DNA of 64,000 nt from Trema orientale. Taxonomy: Eukaryota; Streptophyta; Magnoliopsida; Rosales; Cannabaceae. Positions within the stretch are counted from its first letter, which is position 1. Each line of letters opens with the position of its first letter. This document shows, piece after piece, positions 12,060 through 24,721 of this stretch. The stretch is taken from positions 868,687-932,686 of the forward strand of contig JXTC01000015.1 of NCBI GenBank assembly GCA_002914845.1, given 5' to 3'. Under the pieces are notes generated by a model. The model saw only the letters and a list, made by a program, of their open reading frames with translations. It was not told the origin of the DNA and ran no database searches. The translations under genes were made by a program, and so were the position numbers.

Positions 12060-13871
12060 ATGGTTCTGGCAATCACACAAACCCAACCTCCTTCAATCGC
12101 CATTGACAAAAATGGCGCCCATCAGAACCGTCTTCTCCGACTCTTAAACGACTGTAAGGACATGTCTCAGCTCAAACAGATACACGCTCAGACTTTGCGT
12201 ACCACCCCCACCAATAACAACTCGCAGACCCTTTTCCTTTACAGTCGGATCCTCCATTTTTCATCCATGGCCGATACGGATTACGCTTTTCGGGTATTCG
12301 ACCAGATTGAGAACCCGAATTCTTTTATGTGGAACACGCTCATCAGGGCATGTGCCCGAAGCGTTGATCTTAGAGAGCAGGCCATGGTGCTGTACTGTAA
12401 AATGTTAGAGGAAGGAATTGTTAAGCCTGATAAATATACTTACCCGTTTGTTCTTGCAGCTTGTGCTTACTTGTTTTCCCTTTCCGAAGGGGAACAGGCA
12501 CATGCCCATGTTTTAAAATTTGGGTTTGGTTCGGATGTTTATATAAGCAACAGTTTGATTCATTTCTATGCCTCTTGCGGGCGTTTGGAATTAGCGCATA
12601 AGGTGTTTGAGAAAATGTATGAGAGAACTTTGGTTTCGTGGAACGCGATGATTGATGCATTTGTTCAAATGGGCGAGTTTGACAGTGGGTTGAAATTTTT
12701 TAGGGAGATGCAGAACATGTTTGAGCCTGATGGGTATACAATGCAGAGCATTATAAATGCCTGTGCTGGAATTGGTGCCTTGTCTTTAGGAATGTGGGCT
12801 CATGCTTATGTCTTGAGGATGCGTGATCCAGCTATAGCTAGTGACGTTTTGGTTGCCTCTTACTTAATAGATATGTATTGCAAATGTGGGTCATTGGAAA
12901 TTGCTCAGCAGGTCTTTGATAGAATGCCTAAAAGTGATATAACTTCATGGAATTCCATGATTCTTGGATTTGCTATGCATGGGCAGGCTAAGGCAGCTTT
13001 GGACTGTTTCGCTCGCTTGGTTGAGATGGAGAGTTTTAAGCCAAATTCGGTCACATTTGTTGGCGTTTTGAGCGCATGCAATCACAGAGGCATGGTTAGC
13101 GAGGGGCGTAAGTATTTTGAAATGATGGTGCAAGAGTACAAGATTAAACCCCAACTAGAACATTACGGTTGCCTAGTTGACCTTCTGGCTCGTGCTGGTT
13201 TCATTGATGAAGCTCTGAATTTGGTGACAAACATGCCAATGAAACCCGATGCTGTAATCTGGAGGAGTCTACTTGATGCTTGTAGCAAGCAACGAGCAAG
13301 TGTTGAGCTAAGTGAAGAAGTAGCACGACATGTTCTCGAGTCTGAAGGTGCTGTCTCAAGTGGTGTTTACGTGCTTATGTCAAGAGTATATGCTTCAGCT
13401 AGCCGTTGGAATGATGTCGGACTGGTAAGGAAATTGATGACAGAAGAAGGTATAACAAAAGAACCAGGCTGTAGTTTAATTGAAGTTGATGGATTTACTC
13501 ATGAATTTTTTGCTGGGGACACATCTCATCCTCGAAGTAGAGAAATATATCGCTTTCTAGATGTGATTAAAGATCGACTAAAGTTGATAGGATATTCACC
13601 AGATTATTCACAAGCACCTCTGGCTAATGAGGGTGATACAAAACGACACTCTCTTGACTTGCACAGTGAGAGAATCGCCCTTGCTTTTGGGCTTCTAAGC
13701 TCAAAACCAGGCATCCCAATACGCATATTTAAGAACCTAAGAGTATGCAACGATTGCCACAAGGTATTCAAATTGATCTCCAGTTCATTCGATGTGGAGA
13801 TTATCATGAGAGATCGTGCTAGGTTCCATCACTTTAGACACGGCACTTGCTCTTGCATGGATTATTGGTGA
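12060..13871 (+). CDS. CRR28: PPR protein, PLS-DYW class, CRR28-like
   Basis: Organelle RNA-editing factor, expected in the plastid. Intronless frame of 603 residues ending in the canonical DYW triplet. PPR motifs of the P, L and S kinds run from about residue 60 to 400; E and E+ motifs follow (KPDAVIWRSLLDAC, then EEGITKEPGCSLIEVDG); the DYW domain fills the last ~95 residues. DYW zinc and catalytic residues are present: HSE at 535-537, CNDC at 563-566 and CSC at 597-599. The N-terminus DMSQLKQIHAQTLRTT and blocks such as FVGVLSACNHRGMV closely match Arabidopsis CRR28 (At1g59720) as I remember it; that protein is needed for editing of plastid ndhB and ndhD transcripts. The N-terminal ~35 residues would contain the transit peptide. 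No break is visible. Orthology is also supported by the DnaJ and DUF569 neighbours. Confidence 0.9.
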   Translation: MVLAITQTQPPSIAIDKNGAHQNRLLRLLNDCKDMSQLKQIHAQTLRTTPTNNNSQTLFLYSRILHFSSMADTDYAFRVFDQIENPNSFMWNTLIRACARSVDLREQAMVLYCKMLEEGIVKPDKYTYPFVLAACAYLFSLSEGEQAHAHVLKFGFGSDVYISNSLIHFYASCGRLELAHKVFEKMYERTLVSWNAMIDAFVQMGEFDSGLKFFREMQNMFEPDGYTMQSIINACAGIGALSLGMWAHAYVLRMRDPAIASDVLVASYLIDMYCKCGSLEIAQQVFDRMPKSDITSWNSMILGFAMHGQAKAALDCFARLVEMESFKPNSVTFVGVLSACNHRGMVSEGRKYFEMMVQEYKIKPQLEHYGCLVDLLARAGFIDEALNLVTNMPMKPDAVIWRSLLDACSKQRASVELSEEVARHVLESEGAVSSGVYVLMSRVYASASRWNDVGLVRKLMTEEGITKEPGCSLIEVDGFTHEFFAGDTSHPRSREIYRFLDVIKDRLKLIGYSPDYSQAPLANEGDTKRHSLDLHSERIALAFGLLSSKPGIPIRIFKNLRVCNDCHKVFKLISSSFDVEIIMRDRARFHHFRHGTCSCMDYW

Positions 13872-15534
13872 AGTCTTTGGTTTAACATTTATTTACAAGT
13901 ACATATACATATTCTTGTGGTAAAAAAAAAAAAAAAAAAAAGCGCTCGACTCGACATTGAATTACTTCTTCCTCCCTTTAATAGTACTTTGTACTTGGTT
14001 ATTAGTTGATTATGTGGGTAGAAAACCAAAGCTGGAAACTATGAACTCTGGTTTATTCATTAAAACTGATGATGGCTAAAGCCTGGAATCTGTTTTCTGC
14101 CAGAACTCTTTTTCTTCTTTGTTTTTTCTTTATTTTAAACATTATATTTGGAAATTCATTCATTTTTTTTTAGTACCGTTAGCATGATGGGAGCATATTG
14201 AAAAAAATGAAATGAACTTGGATCCGTTTAATCTTTTGACATGTTCCCGAGACTTGTGTGAGTCGAAAGCCGTGAGCTAAAGATTTTAAAGGATAGTTTT
14301 TGCTCGACTGGATCATCCTGCCTACTTAGGCCTTGCATGCACGTGATGTGTTAATTTTATAATAAAGTTTCTGCGTTCTTATTCTATAATCAAACGAAGT
14401 ATAATCAATTTAAATTGAAATTAACAAATCTGAATCTGACTACTACTTCCAGATTTTGTGGTCAACAAACAGTGTATCAAAAATCACAACCTTACAATAT
14501 ATCAACGACTACGAGTTTGTCTAACGGCATGATATTGTTGTGCTAATATTATTTTTATTCCCATGTAATGACGCATTTCAATGATTTCATAAGTTGGATC
14601 ACCGACTTCACAAGATTATAATTATATATTAAGAAAATATCTGTTGACCCTCGAAGAAAGAATTAATAAAAAAAAAATGTAGTATATATCTGTTTGTTTT
14701 ATTAAAAAAAATTACGCTAACCAATTAGATTAAAAATATATATAGAATATTCATAAACGGCATCATAGAATTCCTGATACGTTATGCAGTTTATTCAAGT
14801 TTTTGCAATGACTATTGAAACAGCTACAAGCCGATTTATAGAGTGGAAATTAGTAATGGATATTGACTGGTTGAAGGTTATACATCTATTTCATCCTCCA
14901 GTTTCTTTTTCCTCTTTTTCTTTCTTTTTAGGCAATGCTTTAGCTTTAGTAGAAATAATTATAAGAGTTGCCAACAGGACTTTTATTCATTTCTTCTTTA
15001 TATTTTAGAAAGAAAAAAAAAGGAATAAGAAGAAAAGAGCCTAATAGTCCCTTAAAAATGGGATACAATATTCCACTGCAAACAGTTTCTGTGACAAAAT
15101 CAAATAACAAGCTCTGGAATGAAAACTCGACCAAAATAGAACATATAAAGCCATAAAAGAACCATGAAAACATATGTGATCTCATCGCTTTAAAATGAAA
15201 ATCGGAAAACGAAGAAACAAAAAAGAAAAAGTTTTACAACAAAATCGATTCAGTAGGCTTCCCAAGAGTATCCTATGAGTATCATCATGACTAAGCTTCC
15301 CAATGCTCTGAACGAACCCATTTCACTTCCTCCACGAACCGTATATATTCGAGCCTTATGGATAAAAATGGAGCTCATAAATGGGGCAGCCCATTGTAAC
15401 TTGTAACCGATTCAGACACATTCAGATGGCATATAAACAGAGGCATAGATGAGAATGTACACTAATATAGGTAGTTTGGTACTTGTATCTTTTCAGCAAA
15501 ACTTCGACTGGTCTCTCCACCGGATATGCATATC
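13872..15534. other. intergenic between two converging genes
   Basis: Holds the 3' ends of the CRR28-like gene and of the DUF569 gene. It contains a poly(A) tract at about 13922-13940 and AT-rich sequence. The small frames here match nothing I know. No mobile element was recognised. Confidence 0.5.
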
Positions 15535-18500
15535 CTATAATAAACCTTGTTTTTGGAATTCTTGGGCCGCTGATACAACATAAGAAAAAAATATATATTA
15601 GAGACTCTTGAGAAAGATAGAAGAAAAACTACAATTTTATCTGAAGAAAAAGAAAAACTAAAACAGCCTACTTAAAGAAAGTAGGGGTCCAAGCAAGTTA
15701 CACCAAAAAAGATCTAAGTTGTTTTGCTGGAAAAAATAAAAACGATCTAACTTGTTGTTTCCTAAAACACCGCCTATATCTATTGTCTAAGTTTCATTTC
15801 TATATTTAGTGATTCCACAAATGATAGGTATATTCACATTCCAGCATTAACAACGTTATAGGACCTTTTTGTAAGATAACAAAGTTATAGTTCCTTGCTC
15901 TATAGTATTCACCACCAGTATGCTTAAAAGGAGTAGCTTTTTATTTTTTGAAGTATATATGTTATACTAGCATTTGAAATCAATCCCATAACATATCTAA
16001 GCAGATACCAATACTAAAAAGCAGAGCTTTATCAACACAAAAGCAATAAAGATGTCACACATATATTAATTGATTAAAAGCCTAAGAAAGCTCACCTTTT
16101 GACTGTGATAGAACCACAACAACATGCATAGTAATATTATTCGGAGGAAGCTGCAAACGAAGTGGATAGAGCTTCCCATTCAAAGGGCTCCTACTACACA
16201 TTATGATACCCTCAATTCCAGTCTCTTCCTCAAATTTACGAGTCAACTCCTCAACCCCATTACCCCTAAATGTGAAAGAGTAGCCCTCCACAGATTCATC
16301 ATCCACTTCACCATTTTCATCAGCTATATGGTAATAAATAGTCCTCCCCTCTAACTTTGGGGGCGAATCCACATAAGAATCACTCGACTGCCATTAAAAA
16401 ACCATACTCAATTTCAGTCAAACCCCAATCAAAATCAAAGAAAACCGCAAAAATTCATAATACAAGCTACTTAAATAAAATAAAATAAAAACCCAATTCA
16501 TGAAATTGATTCTAATTACCTCTTGTCTCGAAAAGTTCCCGGATTTGATCGAAACCGAAGAGGGCGAGCTCGATTCGAAATCCAAAGAATCCGAATGAGG
16601 AACCGCCGGAGCCGAGGGTTTCTGACCCGGAGACAAAACCTCGATCTCAAGAATATCAACATCCCACAAAATCCAGTCCTGGGTCGAGGTCCGATGAGGG
16701 ATATCGTGGGTCACCGAGTTCCGCCATGGGGGCAGACCCCCGTTAGCCCTGAGGAAGTGACCGTACCGGGTCTTGAGCCTGACGTGGTTCCCTTCTCTAA
16801 TGGGCTCCCACTCGAGCGACGAGTCGAGCCGCCGGGGGAGGGTCTGGACCACTTTCCGACCGGTCATGCCGAGCAAGAACGGCTGGTTCGAGGCGGTGAG
16901 GTACTTGCCGTAGGTGCTCTTGAGCCGGATAATGGATTCGGATCCGGGCACGAACTCCACGGTCCATCGGGCGTTCTTGGAGGACCCGTTTCGGTCCTGG
17001 GTCACCGACTCCTCGTCCTCCTCGGCGGTGAGGTACTTGTCATGGTGGCTCTTGAGGCGCACCGCCTTGGCGTTGTGGAAAAGGTCCATGCCCGACTTGA
17101 AGCTGTTGTTGAACTTGTTCGATTCTTTCTTCTGTACCGTACAAAGAGACCCAAAATGAGACTAATAAGACTTTGGTTTCTTTTTTTTTTTTTTTTTGGG
17201 AAAAATAATTCTTTGGTTTCAGACAATGGAGCTTTATTTTTTTGCTTGGAGTTTCAGACAATGGAGCTTGAGTTTATCACATGTGAACCCCAAGTGTTAG
17301 TGGTTATGTGATAGTTATTTTTCTAAATTTTAATTTATATTTTTTAATAATTTTATGATCAAATGTTAGTCAGCGCCAGCCAGTCAGCCAAATGGGGCGA
17401 GCAATACGACACGCTTTTGTGGGGACACACGGCGCTTACGTGGCATGCATTTTTATCATTTTCAATTGATGAAGGTTCCGTGTACATGTTAGCCATCCAT
17501 GAAAATTTTTAGGAAAAGAAAAAAAAAAATTTTAGGAAAAGAAAAAAAGGTACTCTATGTTTGTCTGTATCATATGTCTGAACCAACCAAGGGACTTAAA
17601 ATTTGTTATAAGTTCGGAAATTTTGTTTAAGTTCATTAATGATTTAATTTGAATTAAAATTTAGGTTTAATTGCGGAGGAATAGCATGTTCGTGATCAGT
17701 AATTTGGCCATATTCGGCTCTTTTACACGAGAGAAGTTGGATATACGTAAGGGGTGCGAATCTTCTAATAAATATAGTTATAAATTTTGTGATCTACCAT
17801 AAGAAATCCCAACGTAAAAAATAATAAGTATATGAGTTAAGATTTGATGGCGATACATTCATTACATAGACATAATATATAAGATTCCATGTTAAGACAA
17901 TGTACCAAATTTGGTTATAACATATTGAAATTGGATGGAATTTTGAGTCCTAAAATTTGGTGCAATATATACTTATCTAAATCAAGAAGTTAACTAAACT
18001 ACGTATATAATCCTATTATTGTCCCTATACCCTGTTTTTGAAACTTTGGTAAGGTTAATATGAGTCGTACACGTAAAGATCGATGGTAAAAAAAAAAAGG
18101 TGGGAATGGGGCCGGTTAGTCCTTGGAAGAAACTAGAGTATTTATTTATTTTTCATGAAACTCTACTTAATTTCGTGACAAAGATGTATAACTATGCCAA
18201 TGAGATAATTAAATCACTAATATATGGGCCAAAGGCAGATGGAATGAAAATTTGACTATAGTGTATTGGTGTTAATGGGGTTTTCAGATACTACTTTCTT
18301 GTAGTGCCATCTTTTCTACCACCCTTTTAAGTAGTGGGGAAGAGTTGGTATGGGTTTATGTTATTAGTCGGAAAGATATAAGAATCCAATAATTTACACA
18401 TCCCTTTTTGAGTGAGTGTTATCTCGTACACAACCATAATTTTACAGTTATGTACTATATTTATTTATATTAATATAGCTTTCTTGCTATATTGTGTATA

Positions 18501-19751
18501 AAAAAAAAAATAAACAAAAAAAAAAAGAGCATATAAGAGCATGCCGCAGCCACATGCTTGAGATTTGCCCCCACTTTACAACGACAACAAGGGCATTATA
18601 GTCTATAGCCTTTACTGATTTCTCCACTAAACAAACTTTGGTAGTGCTGATTCATAACTTACTTGCGAACACTGAATTTCTAAGCGTGCATGATCCACGC
18701 AACTTGCATATGCTGATCATTCAGAGTTTATGGAAAGTAGTTCCCTAGTTGCCAAAATCGAAAATCTATAATTCGGTGCCTAGATAATAGCGATGTAGTA
18801 CAAGAAGATTGGTATTATATTTACACCCTAACGTGGCATACTTGTCAACTAATTAAAATTGGTCCTTTTTTTTTTTGTGAGCCTATTAAGTTTCAACTCT
18901 CTTTAGCCTAAAGAAAACTAGTAAACGGCAAACCAAGTTAAACACTATGATTGGAGCCAAAAAAAAAAGTTGGACACTATGATCAAAACTTCTTCTAATA
19001 AGGGGGACTTTAACCTCTCTAAATTACCTAAATAAGTTTCGTTTTACCAGGGTAAATGAATATTAAGGACTTAAAATCCAACATCAACAACTACCAAACC
19101 AGGAAAAATAATAATAATAATAACTAGACGTACCAGCGACTTGAAAGAAAACCTCGGAGACTTGAACGATGATCTAGCCAAAACAACCGGCCTTGGCGAC
19201 CCGAGTTCGCTCAAAACATCATCGGACACAGACGAAACGCCAGACAAGGACGACAAGTAGTCCGCGACGGACTCGGAATCGGTCAACTCAACCTCCTCAA
19301 CGTCCCAAAGAATCCAGTTCTGGGTCGACGCCGTGTGCGGGTCATCGTGCGTGATGGAGTTGCGCCAGGGCGGGGTCCCCCCGTTGGCTCGGAGGAACTT
19401 GCCGCACCAGCTCCTCAGCTTGACCTGGAACCCGTCCCTTATGGGCTCCCAGTCGTACTTCCAGTCCGAGCGAACGCAGTCGTTTTTGTCCCTCTCGGCT
19501 TCGGTTTGGAACACCTTGTTGCCAGTCATGCCTAGCAAGAAGGGCACGTCGCTCGCGGTCAGGTAGTGGCCGTGGCAGCTCTTGAGGCGTATGGCGTGGC
19601 TCTTGTTCTCCACGAATTCGACGATCCATTTGGCCTTACTCGACGACCCGTTTCGGCTCTGCCGAACCGTTTCGCGGTCGTCGTCGGCCACGAGGTACTT
19701 GTCTAGGTGGCTTCTTAGCTTGACGGCCTTGGCCTTGTTGAAAAACTCCAT
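15535..19751 (-). CDS. tandem DUF569 (fascin-like beta-trefoil) protein
   Basis: Function unknown; DUF569 has an actin-crosslinking/fascin-like fold, so a scaffold role is only an inference. Four coding exons: 19751-19134, 17131-16520, 16387-16096 and 15569-15535. The frame stays open across all junctions and gives 518 residues. Domain 1 (residues 1 to about 150) begins MEFFNKAKAVKLRSHLDKYL; domain 2 (about 220-370) begins MDLFHNAKAVRLKSHHDKYL and ends in TQDWILWDVD. A C-terminal ubiquitin-like-sized segment follows, with GRTIYYHIADENGEVDD and LYPLRLQLPPNN. The junction between the two domain exons is donor GTACGT at 19133 and acceptor TACGGTACAG before 17131, both in phase 0. From memory Arabidopsis At1g27100 is the same two-domain protein at 519 residues. 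The tiny last exon (11 codons plus stop) is the least certain part; without it the protein would end after the SQSK residues a few codons past 16096. Confidence 0.8.
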
Positions 19752-20880
19752 GAAATAGAGAAGGGAATTATCGAACACTTTTGGTCGATCACGCTATATG
19801 AAGCTTATTAATGAATTTTATGAATTGGGGTTTTGAAAATAATAACAAGCTGTGAGGTGAGCGCTTATTTGTGTGTGACACTATTTTACAGGTGAAAAGA
19901 ATAAAAGGGGTTGGGATTAATTTGAAAATAATTAATGAATTGAAGATTTTATAATAAGGTTTTAGAAGGAAAAGATGGATTATGTTTGGTAACGCTTGTT
20001 GGTATTAACCATATCATTGAAGTTTTGTATAGTTGTGTTTGGTTTCTTAGTCAACAAGTCTATGAAAGCGGAGGATATTAAGAAGATGGGGAGGAAATGT
20101 CCTATTGGGGGACTTTGCTTGATTGGAATTTGACGATGATTCACGACTTAGATGAAGCTTCTAGGCTTGAGCATTTTTCTACCCCGGAGGAAGTTTCACA
20201 CGCGCTTTAAATGAGAGCGTGTTATACTGTATGCATACAACAATAGGGACCAGATAACGTTTATGGTATATGTATTATATACCTAAGTTGTGCTTGGATT
20301 TTCTTGTGCCACAGGGACCAGTCTAGCCAAGTTTTGGCAACTTTTCTAGAAGTTGAGATTAAGAGTCTACAATTAATGGAAGCAGCCATTTTATGTAATA
20401 GTATTCAAACCTGTCAGTCCAAGTCCTTAATCTTCTATTAACCACAAGAAAACAAAAATAAAACAACAAATAATCTGCCATTTTCTTATTCCTTTTTCTT
20501 CGAACTTGCTCCGTAATTTCCAGAAAATAAAACATAGTATGAAAATGTTTCAATTCCCAAAACAAAGCACGAATGGAATTCATATGAAATTTCGGGTTAG
20601 CATCCCATCTAGTCTTTACTTCAGTGATTTTCTTCTCTATAGATTATTACTCCATTATTCAGTTTTAGACTAGTCCCTTTTATAGTTAAATCTTTTAACA
20701 AAAAAGGACTAAAACGAAGTTCCTTTTTCCCCCCTAAAGTTTAGGAACGACCACTAAATTAATTTCTATATCAAATCTTATTCTGCTCTTAAATTTAAGA
20801 GAGGATTATTAAAGTATGATTAGTAGACTGGAAAATTAATTATTAATATCATACTCTCGTATTTGGTGCAACTTTAGATG
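19752..20880. other. upstream region of the DUF569 gene
   Basis: Promoter-side sequence of the minus-strand DUF569 gene. AT-rich with no recognisable gene; short minus-strand frames at 20359-20583 match nothing. I cannot point to a certain TATA box. Confidence 0.45.
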
Positions 20881-20887
20881 GGAAAAT

Positions 20888-21132
20888 GGTATGGATAGGA
20901 CTAACTTAGGCCAAAATGATTTTTTTTTGTGTATTTTTTTAAAAATACCATTTTTAAGAGTGTGAAGAATTTCTTGACCATGAAAAAGAAAAACACATTA
21001 TTTAGAACTTTTTGTGGTCAAAAAGTTTTTAACTTTAGGTTAAGACTTTTTTTATACTCCTAAAAATGTTATTTTTAAAAAATACACAAAAAAATCATTT
21101 CGGCCCAAATTAGCCGTACCCATGTCCTTTTC
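20888..21132. mobile_element. foldback MITE, ~245 bp
   Basis: Two arms of about 75 bases are reverse complements with few mismatches: the left arm has GGCCAAAATGATTTTT followed by GTGTATTTTTTTAAAAAT, and the right arm reversed has GGCCGAAATGATTTTT followed by the same. No coding capacity. Family and target duplication not resolved. Confidence 0.65.
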
Positions 21133-21219
21133 TCACAGGTTAAGTAGACAATTACTATTTTTTTCAAATGTTTAACTAAATTTACCACCATTATTAGATT
21201 CTACCATTTTTTGAAGGGA

Positions 21220-21330
21220 ATTAGTTAAGAATCAGTCAAGAATTCATCAAGAATCCGTAAAGAATCTGTCAAGATTACCACTGACGTCAAGAATCTGTCA
21301 AGAATCCGTCAAGAATTCATCAATAATTCA
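21220..21330 (+). repeat. ~11-bp tandem repeat (AAGAATCYGTC)
   Basis: Eight or nine units of TCAAGAATCCG or TCAAGAATTCA type follow one another, broken once by a short unrelated stretch (TTACCACTGACG). The period is close to 11 bases. It lies in AT-rich intergenic DNA and is not in an open frame. Confidence 0.7.
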
Positions 21331-23220
21331 TTTAAAAAAATAGTATGGTGGTAGATTTAATTAATGGAAAAAAAAAGTGGTATTCACCTAATTTATTCTT
21401 TTCACTTTAGATTGGATTACAAATCCAAAGAGCAAAACAGTCCTCTCACAAAAGGAGATAAATCAAACATATGGGATAACTAATCGAACATTGTAATCCA
21501 GTCTAACACTATCACGAACACATGATGGTACCAAGTAAAATCTATTTCAATCCCAAGCAATATAATATCTTAATGCTTATCTCTTGCCCAACATATGCCA
21601 TAAGGAACAATATTAGCGGACTATGGAGGGGGACTGAAATCATCTCTCCCATTTTTCTGTCCCGTTCTATATCCCACCGATTAAAAAACGCCATTTCCTT
21701 AAAAATGTCACATCACATCTAACAGAGTTACCTCATTCCGTCCTTTTATTTTCCTTGCCTTTTTTTTCCCCCTTTTTCAGAGAAACTATTTTGATCTAAA
21801 AAGATTCTTTAACTTTCCTCCTGTTGAGAAACAAAACGAAAGCATTTTAAAATTTAGATAAAACAAGACAATCTCAATAAATTAGTAAGCAATAGAGTAA
21901 TTAATCCGTTTCTTTATTTAGGAAGTTCTAGCAATTAGCACTATTTTTTATTGTATAATATTTCAAATAATTGAGACTTAATAGAAGTAATATCGATCTT
22001 ATGTCAACTGATGGAAAATTCCTCTCCGCTATCATGGTGGTAGTGTATCCGTTGCAAATTGGTCCCGACAGTGACAAATTTGACAGTAATTACTATGATA
22101 AAGTACACAACATAAAGCCATCGGATGCGAGTTCAACCGTTCAAGTTGCAACTATTGGAAATTGGAAATTATATAATTGAATACACTTCCAATAGAGTAT
22201 AACGCGGATCCTTTCCCATCCCATATTTATCCCAAAATCCAATATTTGCTGATTTTTTTTTTGTTTTTTCTGACGTTTATATACGATGATTGAGAACATA
22301 CATTAGGACTACTTACCTTATATGTAAAAGAACAAACAACAAAGTTTGAAAGTTTTGCATACTTCGTGTAGACAACATATGGGCCAGCCCAAGCCCCTTT
22401 TCTTGAGTATTTATAAGATTTGGCCTATATTTAAGATCAATTTCAAAAATTGCCAGTTTTTACACCTATTGATTAGGTTACCGTTTTATACTTATTTTGA
22501 TAAATGACCTTTTCAGTTGATCTATTTTTGAAAAAGTAAATCAATGTTTTAAAAAATAAATCAATGTATTTTGATATACTAAACATGAAAAATAGCTATT
22601 TTTAAATAACTTTTAAAATTTAGTAATTTTTTAACAGTGTTTTAAAAACGGCCATTTTACAAACTATGATCCGGAATTCGGCTATTTGGATAAAAAGTCC
22701 TTTCCCTAGGCCTTTTTAGTTTAGCCCTTGACAGTGGGCCATGATGGGGCCTGAGTTAAATGTAAAAGTTATATACTCGTATTACTTGTAAGTTCCGAAA
22801 TGATTCAAAAGCTGTGATGCATGAGTAATTGGTAGTAATAATAAATCATACCAAGGTGGGTTTTTCCCATTATTTCTTGTCATTATTAAGGAATAAGAAG
22901 TTAGGTTACCTAATGAATTAAAAAAGGAAACATCTGTGTTGTCAGAAAAGAGAAAACTCGCAAAAGCTTCCCCCACTCACTACGGCACAGAAGAGTAAGA
23001 CTGTCAAGAGAGGATGGGGTGCTCAAGAAAACTTATATATAATATATTTGACTCAAGACTTGTGCCCTACAACCCTACATAGTACTACATCCACCTATTT
23101 TGACCAAACGACATTTTTTTTTTTTTGCTGAGAAAACGACATAGTTTAATAGGTCCTCAATCAAATGTACAATGTACTCCCTTCAAATTCAATTAGAAAT
23201 TTAGAAGTCTCTTTACCAAA
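21331..23220. other. intergenic, no gene recognised
   Basis: AT-rich sequence without a recognisable coding region, before the MITE cluster. Short frames at 21522-21722 and 21971-22180 match nothing I know. Confidence 0.5.
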
Positions 23221-23221
23221 T

Positions 23222-23393
23222 GGAGATGGCTACGGTAGGGGCGTATCTACGTAGGGTCATGCCTTAATTATCGTTGGATGGGAATCTGTGGGGAATAACG
23301 GGAATCTATGGAGAATCTATTTATATACAGATTCCCATCCAACGGTGAATAGACAGGGCCCTATGTAGGGGCGCACCTACTGTAGACGCGCCC
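23222..23393 (+). mobile_element. Mutator-like MITE, copy B
   Basis: 172 bp, same orientation and structure as copy A. Flanks TTACCAAAT (left) and TTATCAAAT (right) form a 9-bp target duplication with one mismatch. First of four copies within 1.7 kb. Confidence 0.88.
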
Positions 23394-23881
23394 TTATCAA
23401 ATATTGTATGATATATCCATAACATTTCGTTCAGCAAACAACACTTCCATTTTTTTTTCTTCGATGTGCAACGTGGATGCCACCACTTTCCAGCCAAAAA
23501 AGAACGTGGATGCTAGTACAGTAGTACTTGTTTTGAGTTTTGGAATTTCATAATCTTTATAGCTCTACATCACTATATAATCTCCACACACCACGTAATA
23601 TGTCATAAACTCCACATTCACATCCTGTAGTCGATTAACTCATAGCTTATCGTAATTCTTCTACTAATGATCCAAATAGATTGCAAAAGCTTATAATATT
23701 ATACTTTATGGATGAGTAGAAATAAAGATTAAAAACTACAATTCTTCCTTCGTATTAATCCTAGTATGTTCCTTTCTTGTCTCATATTTGGTCTATGATC
23801 TATATTTTCTCTAATTTGTCACTAATTTGCAAACGTAATATTCTGGTATCATATTATTTTTTTCGGTCATAATTTTGGTAT

Positions 23882-24053
23882 GGGGATGGCTACGGTAGGG
23901 GCGTCCTTATGTAGGGTCATGCCTTAATTATCGTTGGATGAGAATCTGTGGAGAATAACGGGAATCTGTGGAGAATCTATTTATATACAAATTCCCATCC
24001 AACGGTGAATAAACATGACCCTACGTAGGGACGCCCCTACTGTAGACGCGCCC
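23882..24053 (+). mobile_element. Mutator-like MITE, copy C
   Basis: 172 bp, plus orientation, begins GGGGATGGCTACGG and ends ACGCGCCC. Perfect 9-bp target duplication TTTTGGTAT at 23873-23881 and 24054-24062. Confidence 0.92.
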
Positions 24054-24261
24054 TTTTGGTATTTAGTCTTAGTTTCATTGACGATCATATTATAGACCAA
24101 GAATCAAAAGAGACATACATGGTTAGAATAATATACATAAGATGACACTTGAAGGTTCGTAGACTAAATTGGGACCAAAACATAATTAAGGGGCTAAGTG
24201 CGAGACTAGATTTAAGATTAATCATTATTTTTATTTAATAACATTTTAGTATTATTTTTCT

Positions 24262-24433
24262 GGGCGCGTCTACAGTAGGGGCGCCCCTACGTAGGGCCCT
24301 GTCTATTCACCGTTGGATGGGAATCTGTATATAAATAGATTCTCCACAGATTCCCGTTATTCCCCACAGATTCCCATCCAACGATAATTAAGGCATGACC
24401 CTACGTAGGGACGCCCCTACCGTAGCCATCCCC
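24262..24433 (-). mobile_element. Mutator-like MITE, copy D
   Basis: 172 bp in reverse orientation, begins GGGCGCGTCTACAG and ends GTAGCCATCCCC. Perfect 9-bp target duplication TATTTTTCT at 24253-24261 and 24434-24442. Confidence 0.92.
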
Positions 24434-24721
24434 TATTTTTCTTGAACATCTTGGTTGCACACTTGTACTAAATTAACTTATACCTCTTGAATCCTGCGAA
24501 CGATATCTCGTGAAATTTGTGGCGCCAAGCAAACCTTCTTTGCCTATTACTAAGATAGATAATCTTTTCAAACTCTTGACTGCCCATGGAAAACAAATCT
24601 CACTATAGATTTTACCCACCTTCACTACTAGACAGAGAAACCAAAGTTTCTCAATCCAAGTCAAACTATGGTATTAGCTTTTTGGAAAGGGATAACTCCA
24701 AAAAAATACTCTTATATTTGA

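Noticed and set aside
16418-17089. A separate single-domain DUF569 gene starting at 17089
   Set aside because: The frame continues upstream to a good acceptor at 17131 that fits in phase with the donor at 19133, so a two-domain gene is more likely.
16523-17311. 262-codon plus-strand frame opposite the DUF569 gene (and similar frames at 19333-19566)
   Set aside because: It mirrors the GC-rich DUF569 exon on the other strand, has no domain, and is Pro/Gly/Val/Arg-rich as expected of an antisense shadow.
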